A stretch of 64,000 nt of DNA from Pyrenochaeta sp. MPI-SDFR-AT-0127. Taxonomy: Eukaryota; Ascomycota; Dothideomycetes; Pleosporales; Cucurbitariaceae. The position numbers and the translations under genes are program-made. Shown in pieces: positions 10,001-21,406 of this stretch. The notes beneath the pieces were generated by a model. It was not told the DNA's origin and did not search any database. It saw only the letters and a list, made by a program, of their open reading frames with translations. Location of the stretch: NCBI GenBank assembly GCA_020747015.1, contig JAGTJM010000091.1:1-64000 (forward strand), written 5' to 3'. How positions within the stretch are numbered: the first letter of the stretch is position 1; the number at the start of each line of letters is the position of its first letter.

Positions 10001-12151
10001 TTGCTGGATTGCATTTCTCTCTTCGCATATATAGCTGTTTGACTTTGCCAAAGTTGAAAGTTCCTCCTCGATGAAGTTGTCGATATCGTTTGCGTTATAG
10101 AGCACGATATCCAGCTTTTTAAATTCGGGAAAGTAACCATTAGAATCGGAGAGAATTGCCTGGTCTTGCCGACTTATCAGCATGTCTAGTTCGTGGTCAT
10201 GTCGACTGAGTAGTAAGAGGTTGACAGCTTCTATCCGGCGAACACCTTTTAGGAGACTGATTATCTCGCCAGGTTTATCGCATTCGTCGAGGCCATCGAT
10301 AATGATACTTTCCCATGTCAATAATAGTACTTTCAATGCGAAGTCACCTTCACTTACTGTACTGAAGGGTATGTCTGCAAGAGTCGAATCAAAATGTCAA
10401 TGCCGACATCTGATGTACATTCCTTGACATTTCTTTGATTAAGCTTCGACTGGACTATGTTTTGTAGCCCGGAGTTCGTTGGCTGGAAGTGAAGAAGTTG
10501 GTCGATGAGGGTCCGGATTATAGACGCCGGCTTAGACGACGTCGAGACCGGAAAGTACAAAACCGCTTTGTTATCGGTAACTGTGTAATCCTGGCAGTCC
10601 AGCGTTCCTCCAAATCCAGAACAGCGAGAGGCATCATCAGCAGACCAATTTTCGATTCGAAGGCGTTCTGCAAGATTGTGGTGCAAATAGGCCGCGAGAA
10701 CAGATTTACCACTGCCTGCCTTTCCAGCAACCAGTACCGGAGGTTTCGGTTCCGACCTTTTGGTTCGTGAATCAGGACTAGAGTGGAGCCAGTCTGCGAT
10801 GACATCGACCTTGTATGCCCACTCGCAAGTGCCCTCGAGGCGGTCATCACGCCGTGTAATATAGTCATCGTTGAAAACATCTTCTGGGGACAGCCAGTGT
10901 TTTATTTCTTTGACAGCTCCACCTGGGTAGTGAGTGTCATACTGATATCCTAGCCCAGATCAGTAATGATCAGATTCAAAAGAAGTTCAAATCATACTTC
11001 CCCATCTTGAATTCACAATATTGCTTGCTGTCCTGTGCATTTCTATTAGTTCTTGGATGACCCTTTGGTAATTACTTTCGTAGTGACTGCCGAATTTGTT
11101 CATCTCCATGTGGTTGGCGTCTAGAGGGATTTGAAGGCTTTTGTGCGATCCGTAGCATGCCGACTCTTTTTGAACCACGAGCTGGCATATTAAGTATCGG
11201 GCTCAATAGCACAGACTGAAAGCCTACCTTGGTTTGGAATGGCTATAATATCTCGTCAGTTTTAGTGGTAGATTACAACAGTGAGGAAAACTTACCCCCA
11301 CGGTCAATGGTTTGGTTTCATAAAAATACAATAAAATCAGAGCAGAAAGTCTATCTTCTGACAAAACTGTCCGAAAGTCAGTTTCCAAGTCTTCCAATGT
11401 GGTCATGGTCGTGTCAAGCGCCAACGGTTTGAGAATTTCTGTATTCGTAGCACTCCCAAACCAAGATCTGAAGTTGGCTTGAAAAATTCCGGCAGATGCA
11501 AATGATGAACCACTGTGTGGCGTCCCGAGAAACATCACGCCAGAAATAGCGGTAATGAATGCCTGGTAGTCATCATATCGGGGGTGATCCGTGGGCTCTG
11601 TCGCAGCGGTGACTAGAGCTTGTTTGATAACAAGTCCGCCGTAACTATGTCCAATCAAGATCAGAGGACGCCTTGCCTGGAAATCCTTTAGCTTTTACTG
11701 CTGGCCGAACAGGGATTCCAGCCACATACCATAATAGGGCACATCTGCCTATGTTCCCTACTTCCCTTGTGCGTGCGGTCCCAGATGACTGACTCGAGTA
11801 AACGTTCTCCGCAGTCCTCGAGTGAAATCATTGCCGGGTCGTTAAGCCATTTAGAGTCGTACTCAAAACTCATGATCCGAGCATTTGGAAGATCGGTCTT
11901 CAAAAGATCTCTTAGCCACATAACCGATTGCCCATTGCCGACGTCTTTGGTCCACGTCGATTCATAGGTTGAAGCAAGCCCCTGGACTGCAATGATACTG
12001 GCGAGATTTAGTTGTCGTCGTTGTAAGGCTTGAAAACTTACTCAACAGGTACGTTGATTGAAGCTGCTCCTCGCAGGCGGTGGGAAGGTTCTGTTTCTCT
12101 CCATTTTATCCACCAAGGTGGCACATATTCCTCCTTCAAAGCTCTCGCCAT
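7034..12151 (-). CDS. Lipase-NACHT (NLR-like STAND) protein with membrane-type C-terminus
   Basis: I resolve seven exons: 12151-12042, 11997-11730, 11676-11296, 11242-11228 (15 nt), 11181-10998, 10949-10358, 10307-7034. All phases agree, giving 1607 residues. The N-terminus is a DUF676/SesB-like alpha/beta hydrolase (VDIIAVQGL; nucleophile GHSYGG, Ser about 137; FLGTPHSGS). A conserved linker (VVQKESACYG) leads to a NACHT NTPase with Walker A GKAGSGKS (about 395-402) and Walker B IIIDGLDECD (about 518-527). The long C-terminal half has no ankyrin, WD or TPR repeats that I can see. It has several hydrophobic segments, the clearest TLVFALAGAICAAGLLFWYI about 60 residues from the end. Fungal STAND proteins of this layout act in self/non-self recognition and regulated cell death; that role here is inference from family. 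The ATG at 12151 is the first after an in-frame stop. Confidence 0.85.
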
Positions 12152-12729
12152 TGATATCTTCTCCGAATGAGAATGAGGCTAGACAGCGGGGATGTCGGTA
12201 AATTCGGAACCAAGTCTGTCTCCTTTGGCTTGGTGAGAACACATCGGCTTTGGCGATAGCTGTATCACACAATACTTCAGTATTACCAGACATAAGATGC
12301 AGTTACGATCTCGACCATGATGTTGCTAAATGTCCAGAACGAAAAGGAGGTCAAAAGAACGGTGCTTCTGAAGGGTGTTAGGCGCCAACAAGGTTTATTG
12401 GCAGGACTAAGCGAGTGCACTGCCCCGCCACCACCCCAGTTCTCAGCTCTGTAGCGAACACGATAATTAGCTCTATTTTTAGACTGCGAGAAGGGGTTCA
12501 TGGTGCACTATTGCACTTCGGACTCACAACATACACGAAACAAAGTCACATAGGTACAATAAGTAGGGTGACTGCCAATAAAGCCATTAGTAATGTATGT
12601 CTTATTCCTTATAACTATAATTCTAGAGAGCACCTAATACCTTACTTTCCTGCATGCTTCGTCACGCTGATTTGATCTCAATGACAGCAAAGAACCCTCA
12701 AAGCATCCACCATCCTTAGCTTCATCGAA
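12152..12729. promoter_or_regulatory. Shared divergent promoter region
   Basis: 578 bp between the start codons of the NACHT gene (minus) and a membrane-protein gene (plus). No defined binding site stands out. An unrelated open frame at 12042-12293 overlaps the first NACHT exon in another frame. Confidence 0.4.
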
Positions 12730-13698
12730 ATGGCACTACGGGATATAAAATGGGGGTTTGTTGCAACTATTTTCATGGGATCTCTTGTTATGTTCGGTTT
12801 AGGGGTGTCGCTAGGGCGACATTTTCCAAATCAGCAGGCTGAAGAGACCAACGAGCTTGGACGTAGACTTTCTGATGTCTGCACCGGACAAAACGTAAGT
12901 AACCATTCCATCACTAATAGTGCATATAAACAGTGGGATCCCTATTAAATCTATATCCAGTCCGAGCAATCCCGTGCGCTTTGTGAAATAATATTCGCAA
13001 CACATGGCAGGATTAACGAGGGGTCGATTTCGAGAGAGGAGGATCAATCACAAAGGGACGCTCAGTTCTTGAACTCGCGTAAGATGTCCCGGCTGTTGCG
13101 TAGTTCCCGAATACATGCTAATTATGGCACAGTCTCCGACATCATATCATGCCCGTCACATATAACAGCAGGAGCTTGTCCTCTACCGTATCTTAGAGAC
13201 TTCCAAACTTGCCCAGCGGCCGTTTCGGCTCTATTCAAAGCTAAACCAGAGAAGTTACCAGGAGCTCTCTCCCAATCAAGGGTTCGAAGAATCCTCTCTA
13301 CCGCAGGATCACTCAGCGAATATCTCTGGAAATTCGTCCTCGCCTCAATCGCCTTTTCTCTCTTTGCTCGGGTTGCAAGCGCACGCTACGTCTTCGCCCT
13401 CTGGGCCTGTATCCCCTCGATCTGGTTCTTTAACCACGCTCCCTGGTACCTGATCTGGATATGGTACGGCTTGTCGACTGCCGCCACCGCCGATCTGAGG
13501 TGGAATATACCGGTCCCGCGAACAATAATCTTCATATATTTGTGCGTATTTAGTATTATTTTTACGGCATGGCAAGCATTTAAGAATAGTTGGGAGCTTC
13601 AGTTGTATTGGGTACTTTTCCTTGCGGTGGCTGTACCACTGGAACCCGCATTTGATTTCCTTGTCTCAAAAATTCCGATGCCGAATACGAACGACTAG
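12730..13698 (+). CDS. Multi-pass membrane protein, unknown family
   Basis: Two exons, 12730-12894 and 12961-13698 (66 nt intron with GTAAGT donor and CAG acceptor), give 300 residues. There is one hydrophobic helix near the N-terminus (about residues 9-29, FVATIFMGSLVMFGLGVSLG), then a soluble, charged middle with several Cys. Four or five hydrophobic segments follow from about residue 165 to the end (LWKFVLASIAFSLF, VFALWACIPSIWFF, LIWIWYGLSTAA, TIIFIYLCVFSIIF, LYWVLFLAVAVPL). I do not recognise the family. It is transcribed away from the NACHT gene from a shared 578 bp region, so the two may be co-regulated. That is a guess. Confidence 0.65.
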
Positions 13699-13915
13699 TG
13701 AAGATAACGGTGTCTTAATATCCTTTCACAAGGCCTTTTACCCAATCAAGAAACTAATTGCGTGGAGCCTAGCGAAAAAAGTTTTATGGGGTAATCAAAA
13801 TAACTAGTAAAATAATGTTCCACTAAAGTTTATAGCTATAAGGCTGAGGGAGGGGCTGTGATGGCTACTAAAGAGGTTGTCATTGTCACAAATGGTCCTT
13901 TAGGGACGGATTATC

Positions 13916-14950
13916 CTAAGCTATAGAGAGCGTTGAAAGCAAGCCACTCTTCAACGCGTCTCTTACATCCTTCCAAACGGCATCATTTTCCCACGCCAGC
14001 CTGTAGGTCCTCCACTCCAGCCAATCCTCAGCCCTCACATCTCCAGTATCGAGCAATCCTACAACGACATCCACCACATGCGGCCTATCATCGCAGACGT
14101 AGCTCACTGCAGCACCACACTTACTGCAGAACGTTCTATCTACGCCTGGCGAACTCTTGTACGCTTTGGCAGAACCGAAGATGCCGTCCGCAGGATATGG
14201 CGAGCCATCAGCCAGCGTGATGTGATTGCGTGAAGGGAAGAACCAAGATATGACGAAAGTTGAAATCGTGAGGCGGCATGTGGTGCACACATCATGAATC
14301 GCCAGCCATTTATCTCTGTGTTTGCGCACGTTGTTCTCGTCAATCTCTGTGAATGTTTCGTCGCCAGTCGGCCGTGAAATATAGAACTCGATGCCGCCGC
14401 AGTGACAATGACCATACAAATGGTCTAATCCCTGCGTTTTGACAGCCTCGGCGTCTAAATGGCGTTCTGACGGGTGCCATGGAGCGCTCTTGCCAGACCA
14501 TGTATCCCACAACCCTAGCTCCTTCCCGCCTATCCGTTGCATCATCGTAGCAAGTCCTCCATCCCCGGTACTCCCAGCAAAAACGTGGCCCGCAAAGTCC
14601 CAGACTTCCTCTTCAGCTTCAACTGAGGGTGCCGAGACAAACCACTTTGCTGCACTACCCAGCTGAATTGTACCCAGGAGATGGGCTCCGCATGTCGAGC
14701 AGAACCACCGTGTCAGATGCTCCGAGCTGTAGTAGGCTGTAAAACTCGACAGGTCAACGACAGGTTCAGGAATGACAGCGCCTGCCGTGCAGAGTGTGCC
14801 GGTAGAACGTCGGCAGATGCCGCAGTGGCAGAAGTGGACCGGTATCGGCAGACTAGATGTGGCAACTGTGAAGGAGAGAGTCGAAGCCTGACAATGGCAT
14901 GTCGCATGGAAGGTTCGCGTTGCGACGCTCGCGTCTTTAACGAACGACAT
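13916..14950 (-). CDS. Tandem GFA (CENP-V/glutathione-dependent formaldehyde-activating-like) protein
   Basis: An intron-less 344-residue protein with two copies of the Cys-rich GFA zinc domain. Copy 1 (about residues 15-125) has ATCHCQASTLSF, FCHCGICRRSTG and RWFCSTCGAHL. Copy 2 (about 180-320) has GHCHCGGIEFY, DVCTTCRLTIS and RTFCSKCGAAVSY. These are the CxC, CxxC and CxxC ligand sets of the family. Family members bind zinc and glutathione-type adducts. The real substrate is usually unknown, and formaldehyde activity should not be assumed. ATG at 14950, stop at 13916. Convergent with the membrane-protein gene ending at 13698. Confidence 0.88.
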   Translation of the reverse strand: MSFVKDASVATRTFHATCHCQASTLSFTVATSSLPIPVHFCHCGICRRSTGTLCTAGAVIPEPVVDLSSFTAYYSSEHLTRWFCSTCGAHLLGTIQLGSAAKWFVSAPSVEAEEEVWDFAGHVFAGSTGDGGLATMMQRIGGKELGLWDTWSGKSAPWHPSERHLDAEAVKTQGLDHLYGHCHCGGIEFYISRPTGDETFTEIDENNVRKHRDKWLAIHDVCTTCRLTISTFVISWFFPSRNHITLADGSPYPADGIFGSAKAYKSSPGVDRTFCSKCGAAVSYVCDDRPHVVDVVVGLLDTGDVRAEDWLEWRTYRLAWENDAVWKDVRDALKSGLLSTLSIA

Positions 14951-15181
14951 TGATCATCTATATAGTGTATTGGTGCCTCAAGGGAGTGTTGCTTTGTGGT
15001 CAGCTGTGAGATTTGTCCCCAAGGTTTAGTTGTAAATTTAGCACTAGACTAAAACGACAAATCCTAACCTGATCATAATGGATGGGGGTTTTTATACCGA
15101 TAGGTTTTGAGATTCATGACTAAGATGGGACTTGTTGGTGGTTTTGGATCCATACCCCGCACGTCAGCAAGTTACCGTGAG

Positions 15182-15887
15182 TTATCGCGTGACGCAACGC
15201 CTCGCGTGACGCAAAATTTTCCTCACCAAAACTCTACTAAAACTACCTTTTTATATCTATTTTCTAGCCTTCCCTAATAGATAAAATAAAAAAGGTCTAA
15301 TATAAAAGATAGACTTCTTAAGTAGCTCTATAAATCTAGAATTTTACTTTTTTAAAAAAAATTATTCTAAAATATTTTTCTAAAAAAGGGGAAAAAAGTA
15401 GAAAATATAATATACTTTTTTAAAAGTTTTTTCTTATAAAGTTATAAAGATAGTAGAGAGGAAGATTATTTCTTAGAGAAGCTACTTTATATCTATTCTT
15501 TTTATAAAGTTATTATAAAATAAACTTTTTTTAATAGTAAAAACTAAAGAAAATAGTATAACTCTTTAATAAAAGAAGATATTAAGTAGCTCCTCTAAGA
15601 AATAATCTTCCTTTCTACTATCTCTATAACTTTATAAGAAAAAACTTTTAAAAAAGTATATTATATTTTCTACTTTTTCTCCTTTTTTAGAAAAATATTT
15701 TAGAATAGCTCTTTTTAAAAAAGTAAAATTCTAGATTTATAGAGCTACTTAAGAAGTCTATCTTTTATATTAGACTTTTTTTATTTTATTTATTAGGGAA
15801 GGCTAGAAAATAGATATAAAAAGGTAGTTTTAGTCTAATTTTGGTGAGGAAATTTTGCGTCACGCGAGGCGTTGCGTCACGCGATAA
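15182..15887. mobile_element. 706-bp foldback / MITE-like element
   Basis: The whole segment is one long inverted repeat. It starts TTATCGCGTGACGCAACGC and ends with the exact reverse complement, and the arms stay alignable almost to the centre near 15534 (for example 15475-15490 against 15585-15605). Each tip contains GCGTGACGCAA twice, separated by a short GC-rich spacer. The interior is AT-rich and non-coding. TA or TTA/TAA at both tips could be the target duplication. It carries no transposase, so it would be non-autonomous. Arms this long make a strong hairpin possible in RNA or single-stranded DNA. Confidence 0.88.
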
Positions 15888-17247
15888 GGCACGGTAGAGC
15901 CTTCCTCGCATTCATCGTGTTGAGTGATCAGCGTCATCGTATGGCTAGTTAATACTTGTACAGGAGCTTCTTGCCTACTCGCGATGGTACGGAAGTCTAG
16001 TTCGTGCAAAGATGGAGAACACTTGATTTTTTAAACGCTTTTCATCTTTAATCGCGAGGTAACATGCCTCGCCGCATCATGCAACGCCACTAATCTTTAA
16101 TGGAAGTAAGCACAAACAATCTTACAAAACCCATAATCTCACTTTTTGCTGAAAAGAAATATTTACATATTGGGGAAGAGGGGAAATCGCTATTAGCTTC
16201 TTGTTCAGACAAAAGGGCAGCATTGCGGCTCGTGCAACTGACCTTGGCAGGGCATTGAATGTGTTTTTGCTCGCGAGTGGAACCGCATCTTGTTTTCCCA
16301 ATTACTCATTGCCTTGACGATATTTCATACTATTTTTATAATCTATCTGGACAACCATTGTCAAAGGTTAAAGGCTTCCTTTAACAGCATAGCGTTGATC
16401 AAAGAGATGTATCCACATCATGACAGAATTACAACCCTTACGACAAGGTTCTGTCGTTTTCTAGAGGGCCTTGGTTCGCAAGATCTATCGTATATATGAG
16501 AGGTTCTGGGCATGCGCAAACCATGCACTGGAACCAGCATGCACCCTCCTTTCTAATGGCCACCTTCGAGTATGAGAGCTTTTGCTGTCTGTTATGAAAC
16601 CGGTATAGACAACGTCCCTCGCTACGACGCTCACCTACAATTCTACGACATCAATAACCCTGTGAAGCTGCAGTACGACACCCCATACGTGAAGGAGCAT
16701 CCTGTTAAGATCACCGTGGATGAAAGGACATTATCAAGTTCTTTCCAACAAAGCACGATATTAGCGACGTATGAAGATGCATACACAGCGGAGCTGGCTG
16801 AGCCGTATTCTTGTTTAGTCCATGGGAGAGGAATCAAAAATACAGTGACAGATGCGATTCAAGATCTGGAGATTTTCCGTATGATCTCAGAATGCGCGTT
16901 CCCGAAACCATAGGCCTCAATATCTGAATTATACCATAATACTCTTTTCGGTTCACCCTCAATTACGCCCCGGAGAATCAACTGAGTCTTCTCTACGTAA
17001 ATAATCTTCGATCTAGAGGTATCAACTTCAAAACTGAGGCCCAAGACACAAAACCATAACCACTCATTCGTGTGTAGCCGCAAGCACGTACAGAAAGTTA
17101 TCTAACAACTATGTAGCTTCGGGTGTTCGAGTTTAATCCAACAAGACAATTTTCTAAGCCAAGTTCAAATTTCATTCATAGCTCCTATATTTTCAGCGTA
17201 TACCCCTGCAGACTAATCATTGTTCAACTCTCCAGATCTACTCCAAT
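15888..17247. other. Gene-poor interval
   Basis: No gene with a recognisable family. One uninterrupted frame (16572-16913) is listed separately at low confidence. Confidence 0.5.
16572..16913 (+). CDS. Possible orphan small protein
   Basis: A 113-residue open frame from ATG to stop, without signal peptide or membrane helix and without a motif I know. It is mostly polar with a plausible residue mix (MRAFAVCYETGIDNVPRYD at the start). It stands alone in a gene-poor stretch. An intron or a longer upstream exon cannot be excluded. It may also be a chance frame. Confidence 0.3.
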   Translation: MRAFAVCYETGIDNVPRYDAHLQFYDINNPVKLQYDTPYVKEHPVKITVDERTLSSSFQQSTILATYEDAYTAELAEPYSCLVHGRGIKNTVTDAIQDLEIFRMISECAFPKP

Positions 17248-17823
17248 TCAAAAGCTCATGACAGGACGACGTAGCCAACCTGTTTGACCGATAGCAACGT
17301 ACGCAACCCACAACATGGTCTGACCAGACTTTTCCTTTACCCTGCAGTAGACTTTTAATTGTTCCTTTGTGACTGCAACAGTGATAACAGAACCAGGGGC
17401 TGCTTCGTACTTCGAATTAGTTAAAGCGCCCCTGTACCATTTTCTTTTTTACAGAATTGCTCCAAGCCAACTAGACTAATTTATCTTGATCATCAAGGTA
17501 ATAAACACGGGTCTGGAAACCTTTTAATGCTATTTTTCTTATCAAACAGTCGTGATGATACATACCTGAGCGTCTCCTAAGCTGTCGAGATGCTCGCACA
17601 CGCCGAGTTGAGAGTTTCCAATGTTTGGCTTTGGTATGTCAACTCCTGAGATGTCCACCACTCTTCGCTCGTATGGTGGATTATTTTGCGCGTCCTCCAA
17701 TTGATCTTCCTTGGGACCCTGGAAGACCTTGATTTGACCGTCAGTACTGATATAGTACAACCACCATTGATCCACCGACTTGTCAAAGACGGCTCCCATA
17801 TCTGACGGGACACTTTCAGCCAT
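17248..17823 (-). pseudogene. Fungal fucose-type lectin relic, stop plus frameshift
   Basis: Exon 1 (17823-17566) encodes 86 residues including GAVFDKSVDQWWLYYISTDG and the PNIGNSQLGVC block of fungal lectin (AAL-like propeller) proteins. A clean 53 nt intron (17565-17513) leads to exon 2, which starts TRVYYLDDQDKLV and then meets an in-frame TAG at 17473-17471. After SNS the frame shifts by one near a poly-A run (about 17450), and WYRGALTNSKYEAAPGS continues to a natural stop at 17248. TAG would be CAG (Gln) by one C-to-T change. I found no intron that removes both defects. The full product would be only about 160 residues, about half of a typical six-blade lectin, so the copy may also be partial. 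Confidence 0.7.
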
Positions 17824-19871
17824 AGTATCAATAACAATGATTATCATTATAATCCGAGGGTTTCAATACGCTATCAAATCTGGAAAAAGGATGTATTATT
17901 TAGTATGTTGGGAAGTTTTGCCGCTGAAGGGGCAACAAGCCGCTCTTTATATATTGTACTTTGACCGACTTACCATTATATCAGACTTCTAGTCCATATC
18001 AATTGGAAGCGAGTGCTTATCCATTCCTCGAGATCGTATTGAACATTCCATTGCTAAGATTAGTAGGTCGACCCATGCCTACAGTGCTTGCTCGCGTTGT
18101 CGATTGGTCATTTGAGCACTGTGCTCCTTACTGCCCTTCAGCATAAATCGGCACTTGGTCTTTCTCGGGCTAGATCAATAAGTGTCTCAGCGCGCCTCGG
18201 TAGATGCACATTGATAATCGAATGCCCCAGCTGAGGACTACCTATAAGTATGAGAAGACAGCTCTCTATTCAGCTATTTCTGCTGCAATCTAGAACAATC
18301 CTGCATATGAAACGAAGGTAGAGATCAGACCATAAGTCTTCTCAACACGCCACCCTCGCTTTATCAACGTTTAAGGTTGCTTTCATACCAATCGTAGATG
18401 ATGGTCTCATGTGAACGCATATCGAGGCTTGCTCACGCTCGTATTTTCCTGTCCTAGTGCTTACGATGGCTTTCATATTAGAGATCAACTACCAGGGGAC
18501 TATTGAATAGGACTCTCGCGCATGGACGAGTTTCCGCATAGTATTGTTAGTCTTGAGCTTCTTGTAGAACTATACGTCGGCTAGAAAGTTACTGCACAGC
18601 TCATCACTTTAAGCCATTGTACCTCACCCTCGTTGAATATTGCAATGCCTTTCAGCTCAGGTCAGGACATACTTCTCAGCTCGCCAGTGTACTATTCTGG
18701 TCAAATAAATAGCTGGCAGTATAGACTAAAACTTGTGTAATGTTCTGGGCCATCTTTCAAGCGTTCCTTGTTCTGCTGCCCCTGAGAATGTTTAGATTAT
18801 GTGTTCTTTATATTTCAACGTGTATTTCGGGTACAAACTAATAAGTGAGGTATTTAATTCGCTCTCGTGGCAGGAAGAACCACGTGTCCACGCTCACCTA
18901 TTAAATCGTGCTCCAATAATGAATCAACTATCTTATCTCACTTGTCTATTCAGAAGTCAGTGAACGTGTACCCAGCAATTGTGAATGATTTTATTAGGCA
19001 AGACGACATCGGCTGGACGCCAATGTCCTGCCTAGCTGAACAGCATGGGTTGAGCTGAAATAAAAGACCTTGCAATATGTAGCGATGTGATGTCGGTTGA
19101 TACTGGAGTGACTAGGATCTCGTCAAAGCACTGAGAAGAGAATGATTGAGCCAATTAGTTACACAAGCCACACATCCGGCTTCCAACTTCAGCTGACATC
19201 AAGCTTGCAGCTGCTTGCATCTCAAGCGAATAATTAGTGACGAGGCTCGGGTCGGACGGATTGGAGCCCGAAGACTAAAATCAGCAATGAACCTCGCTTA
19301 GACTGGGAAGTATTCATCACAGCGCGGTTATAGTGAATTATCAGTCATTTCCTAGCCTCAAAGCATCGCGGAATTTTGGATTCTAATTGCAGAATATAAC
19401 ATCAAGTTTCGTGACTGTACATTGACAAAGGTAGCGAAACATAGTGCTCTCTAAACTCTAAGCGAAGGGCAAAGTGTACCGTTTTAGCTGCACCTCAAAT
19501 GCAGCACTACCTCAGACACTAGTTCAGACAGTCAGCCAGCCACTCAGCTAGGCAATACACTGAACGCTCCACCTGATAGTCGCAACCTGACACTCGGTCG
19601 ACTACCTAGCTAAACGATCATCTCTGTATGTGGCCAGATACTTAGCTGGATATCGATTTGCGTCTACGCAGACGAAAAGCTCTACATCTAAGATCAAAAC
19701 CTTTAGTTAGCTATAAGGAGTTGGTAGAATAGGTATTATAGCCGTGTATATAAGATACTATCAAGTAATATTTTATAGTTATAAGGCCGAAGACTAAGAT
19801 ACACTAGTAAAATATACTATCTGTATTACTACCCTTGTCCCTCGCTCCGCAACTAGACCAGCCCTTCCTAC
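17824..19871. other. Gene-poor interval, 2 kb
   Basis: Only short frames in all directions, no family signature, no RNA gene seen. Moderately AT-rich but without the RIP extreme of the 1.5-5.6 kb block. Confidence 0.5.
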
Positions 19872-21406
19872 TTATGTAGCATATCGCCATACAGTAGCCT
19901 CCCCAGTCTGCTCCTCTTGCTGATCGATTGCCTTATTCTTACGTATACACCAGAACCTTGCTCCAATACAGAATAGTATAGTAAGGCCGCAGCCAGCGAT
20001 AATAATTCCACCGCCGAGCTGATACCTCGGCTCCTGTGATCGCAAGAAGAAGTATGGGCTGAACCAATGTGAGATACTAGAAACACAATTGGCAATAGCA
20101 ATCAGTGCGGCACGCTTAGTGCGAGGTCGAGGAACAACAGTTGTTTCCCACGAGAGCTGAATGTTGAGACCCACAAATGGGCCGGAGCAAAGCAGAATGA
20201 GGGAGAAGTAACGGGCGCCAACGTTCAGTGTCGAAATCATGATGATTGCACCAATGAGGGTGATCGTAATCGAACCAACAATGTGCCAGCAGTGTTCTAG
20301 CATGCGACCAGAAGACCAGGAAACTGCAAGCGTGACAATGTAGGCAATGACATATGGTGGCGCTTGGACAAGATATGTTTCTACCTTTCCGAAGCCCAGC
20401 GTGCCCACAATCGAGGGGAAGAAGTCCTTAAAGCTTTGTGCGATGATCAGGGCAAAGTGCATGCCAGCAAAGAACCACGTGAACGGGTCTTTTACGGCCA
20501 TCCATACTCCTTCCATCATGTCGCCTTCATCGTCCTCCGATATACCGCCGGCAGACACAAGCTGTCGATACTGCGCCATCTGTTGTTCCTCTTCGGAGAA
20601 GAAATATGTCCCAGTATTATTAGGAAAATTTGGAAGAAGCCAGAAACCAGTGATTGCGACAAGAATGGAGACAATGCCTTCGAGCAGCAGAAACCATTGC
20701 CATGCGTGCAGCCCTGCAATGTTGTCCATATTCGTCAGGATGCCAGCCGCAAGTAGCCCTGAGAAGACGTTTGAGATGATGTTACCTGCATGCCAGATGC
20801 CCATGCGGAGTGGTGATTCTTCCTTTGTGTACCAAGACGAGGTCATGAGAGCAACAACGGGCAAAAAGGGGCCCTCCGTGACACCCACGAGGAAGCGGCA
20901 GAGCATGAAGCCCCACGGCCGTGTGACGGCTGGCATAGCAATGGTGACAGCGGACCATGCCAGCATAATGCACGGCATGATAACACGAGGGGAAGACTTC
21001 GCGATAATAACATTTCCAGGGACTTGCGAAATAATGTAGCCGACGTAAAAGAGCGAGATACCGGCGGACCATTCGACATCTGTCATATGGAGATCCTCCT
21101 GCATACCAGCAAGACGAGCATTAGAAACATTGATACGGTCAAGGTAGCTGGCGCGGTCAATTATTCTGTTGTCTTGGGCCAGTTTTGAACTTACTTCATG
21201 AGCAGCATGAGCGTGATGCATGGTAAGAACTTCCAGTCCAGCTTTTTCAGTACTGCCTTGTTCAAAGCTTCTAACTCCTCTGGAGACTTCTCCGCCAACA
21301 ATGGGTACTGACGCAGCCAGATAGCAGCATTGTCAGGGTCGGCGTTTTTGACTTTAATGATCTCTCCGCTCTGTTTGGGAGCAGCATTGGTATCGTGAAT
21401 GGTCAT
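19872..21406 (-). CDS. MFS transporter, anion:cation symporter (allantoate permease-like) family
   Basis: Two exons (21406-21195 and 21147-19872; 47 nt intron) give 495 residues. The N-terminal cytosolic tail is followed by about 12 hydrophobic helices. Diagnostic blocks are LLMNYLDRINVSNARLAGM across the intron, FYVGYIISQVPGNVI, CRFLVGVTEGPFLPVV and GIWHAGNIISNVFSG. These place it in the ACS (Dal5/Tna1-like) group that imports organic acids, vitamins or sugar acids at the plasma membrane. It is divergent from the aldolase gene across 575 bp, and with the following genes looks like the uptake step of a small catabolic cluster. The substrate is not deducible. Confidence 0.88.

Noticed and set aside
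12042..12293. An 83-codon minus-strand frame at the 5' end of the NACHT gene
   Set aside because: The real first exon uses a different frame over the same bases (EEYVPPWWIKW then INVPVD) and splices cleanly to the lipase start; the 83-codon frame does not.
13829..13850. Short similar strings (TTATAGCTATAAGGC and TTATAGTTATAAGGC) at 13829 and 19776
   Set aside because: Too short to call a repeat family; may be tiny relics of an AT-rich element.
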